7,049 nucleotides of DNA from Thermoprotei archaeon. Its GTDB lineage: Archaea; Thermoproteota; Thermoprotei_A; Sulfolobales; NBVN01. Made by a program: the position numbers and the translations under genes. Below are positions 5,831 through 7,049 of this stretch, piece by piece. Position 1 is the first letter of the stretch, and every line of letters begins with the position of its first letter. Location: assembly GCA_003661745.1 (NCBI GenBank), contig QMWS01000035.1:1-7049 (forward strand), given 5' to 3'. The notes below the pieces were generated by a model. That model was not told where the DNA came from. It saw only the letters and a list, made by a program, of their open reading frames with translations, and made no database searches.

Positions 5831-7027
5831 ATGCTAGAATTTAAGACGATACTTGTGAGGTACGGGGAGATAGCGCTTAAGTCGAAGAAGATTAGGGTCA
5901 GGATGGAGAATACTCTAATACGTAACATAGTGACTCAGCTTAAGTTAGCAGGGTTGAAGGGATTTCGCATTCGTAGGGAGTGGGGTAGAGTGTTTATTGA
6001 TGATGTAGGGGACGTTATGCCCTATATTGATGTACTGACTAAGGTCTTCGGTGTAATTTCAGTAAGTCCTTGCATTAGGACATCCCTTAACTTAGACGAA
6101 ATTAAGAAGGTAGTTGTTGAGGTAGCTAAGGACGTATTAAGCCCAGGAAATACATTCGAGGTGCGAGTTCATAGAGCATATAAGGAGTACTCATTAACGA
6201 GTAAGGAATTGGAGAAGTTGCTTGGTTCTGAAGTACTTAATAACGTACCTGGTGTTAGGGTTAACCTAGAGAATCCCGACAAGAGCATCAATATTGAGAT
6301 AAGGTCTGATTCGGCCTACATATACCTTGAGGAATATGAGGGACCTAAGGGGCTGCCTTATGGCGTTGAAGGTAGGGTAGTTTCACTTATTTCAGGCGGT
6401 GTTGATAGCGCCGTAGCTACGTGGATGATCATGAAGCGCGGCTGTGATGTAGTGCCTGTACACTACAATCTAACGCCGTTCTACGGTGCCGACGCTAAGG
6501 AAAGAGCTCTTGAAGTACTTAGGTGGTTGAGAACCTGGGTACCCAAGAGAAGGTGGGGAGTTTACGAAGTACCTCTAGGCGATATTCATGGGAAAATAGA
6601 CATAGATGTTAGGTATAGGTGCTTACTCTGTAAGTTCCTAATGTACAGGATTGCCGAAGAAATAGCTAAGTTAGAGAAGGCTAAGGCGCTAGTTACTGGT
6701 GAGAGCCTAGGTCAGGTAGCTTCTCAAACCCTAGACAACTTGCACTTCCTGACGACTAAGGTAAGAATACCTGTCCTAAGGCCGTTAATAGGTTACGACA
6801 AGGAGGAAATCATAGCATTAGCACGTAAGCTGAATGTAGAAGTTATTGCTTCTAAGAGGGTGCTTGCTTGCACGCTAAGCCCTAAAGCACACGGCAGGAA
6901 AGCGGAAACCCACGCATCTGAGAATGTATATGAGGCAATAAGTAAAGCCATTAAGTCATCAGAATTCGGCAGTGTTGAAGCTATTGTAGATTATGCTTTA
7001 AGTAAGTTAAGCAAGTATTACCTATAA
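5831..7027 (+). CDS. thiI: ThiI, tRNA 4-thiouridine synthetase (archaeal form without rhodanese domain)
   Basis: ThiI adenylates U8 of tRNA and inserts sulfur to make 4-thiouridine; in some organisms it also supplies sulfur for thiamine thiazole. Numbered from the ATG at 5831 (398 residues), the parts are: N-terminal ferredoxin-like domain with LVRYGEIALKSKKIR; THUMP domain about 105-175 with FEVRVHRAYKEYSLTSKELE and NPDKSINIEIR; PP-loop SGGVDS at 188-193; RCLLCKFLMYRIAEEIA with Cys264 and Cys267; TGESLGQVASQTLDNL from 289; RPLIGYDKEEII; and LACTLSPKAHG with Cys347, which matches the position of E. coli catalytic Cys344. There is no C-terminal rhodanese, as usual in archaea, so sulfur delivery must be direct or through another protein. 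The frame also opens at GTG 5813, 5822 and 5825. I prefer the ATG because homologues begin close to the first strand, though the TATA spacing would allow a leaderless GTG 5813. It is undamaged. Confidence 0.95.
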   Translation: MLEFKTILVRYGEIALKSKKIRVRMENTLIRNIVTQLKLAGLKGFRIRREWGRVFIDDVGDVMPYIDVLTKVFGVISVSPCIRTSLNLDEIKKVVVEVAKDVLSPGNTFEVRVHRAYKEYSLTSKELEKLLGSEVLNNVPGVRVNLENPDKSINIEIRSDSAYIYLEEYEGPKGLPYGVEGRVVSLISGGVDSAVATWMIMKRGCDVVPVHYNLTPFYGADAKERALEVLRWLRTWVPKRRWGVYEVPLGDIHGKIDIDVRYRCLLCKFLMYRIAEEIAKLEKAKALVTGESLGQVASQTLDNLHFLTTKVRIPVLRPLIGYDKEEIIALARKLNVEVIASKRVLACTLSPKAHGRKAETHASENVYEAISKAIKSSEFGSVEAIVDYALSKLSKYYL

Positions 7028-7049
7028 CATTATAACATCTATAACCTGT

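Noticed and set aside
1..7049. Transposon, CRISPR array, tRNA or rRNA gene
   Set aside because: I found no spaced repeats, transposase-like protein, inverted ends or tRNA-like arms; the decay is not explained by a visible insertion element.

Overview
The window looks like a thermophilic archaeon, probably a Thermoproteota (crenarchaeote-like) lineage of moderate GC. The signs are an archaeal-type TATA element, AGG-rich arginine usage, a ThiI without a rhodanese domain, a TtuA/NcsA-type tRNA thiolase, an Lrp-type regulator and MfnA- and SufBC-type genes of archaeal character. The lineage is inferred from protein style, not from a database match.

Layout. 1-456 (+) is the C-terminal half of a TtuA/NcsA-like tRNA 2-thiolation enzyme. 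467-736 (-) is an 89-residue ubiquitin-fold sulfur carrier ending in Gly-Gly (MoaD/ThiS/SAMP type), convergent with it. 867-1894 (+) is a broken mfnA-type PLP decarboxylase. 1980-2700 (+) is a broken cyclophilin-like gene with an extra C-terminal domain. 2706-3197 (-) is an intact moaE. 3222-3570 (-) is the scrambled C-terminal end of a PF03773-type permease with a His/Cys-rich tail. 3551-4799 (-) is a heavily broken sufB. 4781-5171 (-) is a sufC that has lost its nucleotide-binding core. 5173-5748 (-) is an intact Lrp/AsnC regulator with a six-cysteine tail. 5831-7027 (+) is an intact thiI, divergent from the regulator across a short promoter region. No stretch above 300 bases is left without a gene or gene remnant.

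How the parts relate. The intact genes all handle sulfur or sense something: TtuA and ThiI thiolate tRNA, the MoaD-like protein can carry sulfur as a thiocarboxylate, MoaE is the large subunit of molybdopterin synthase, and the Lrp protein carries a probable metal or Fe-S binding tail. In contrast, five neighbouring genes are decayed. Their lesions include a 13-bp tandem duplication, single-base frameshifts, two in-frame TAA codons and larger internal deletions. The lrp-sufC-sufB order, with a 1-base gap and then an overlap, looks like a former operon in which the regulator survives and the Fe-S assembly genes have died. The most interesting reading is recent loss of a SUF operon, a decarboxylase and a permease beside a retained sulfur-transfer set.
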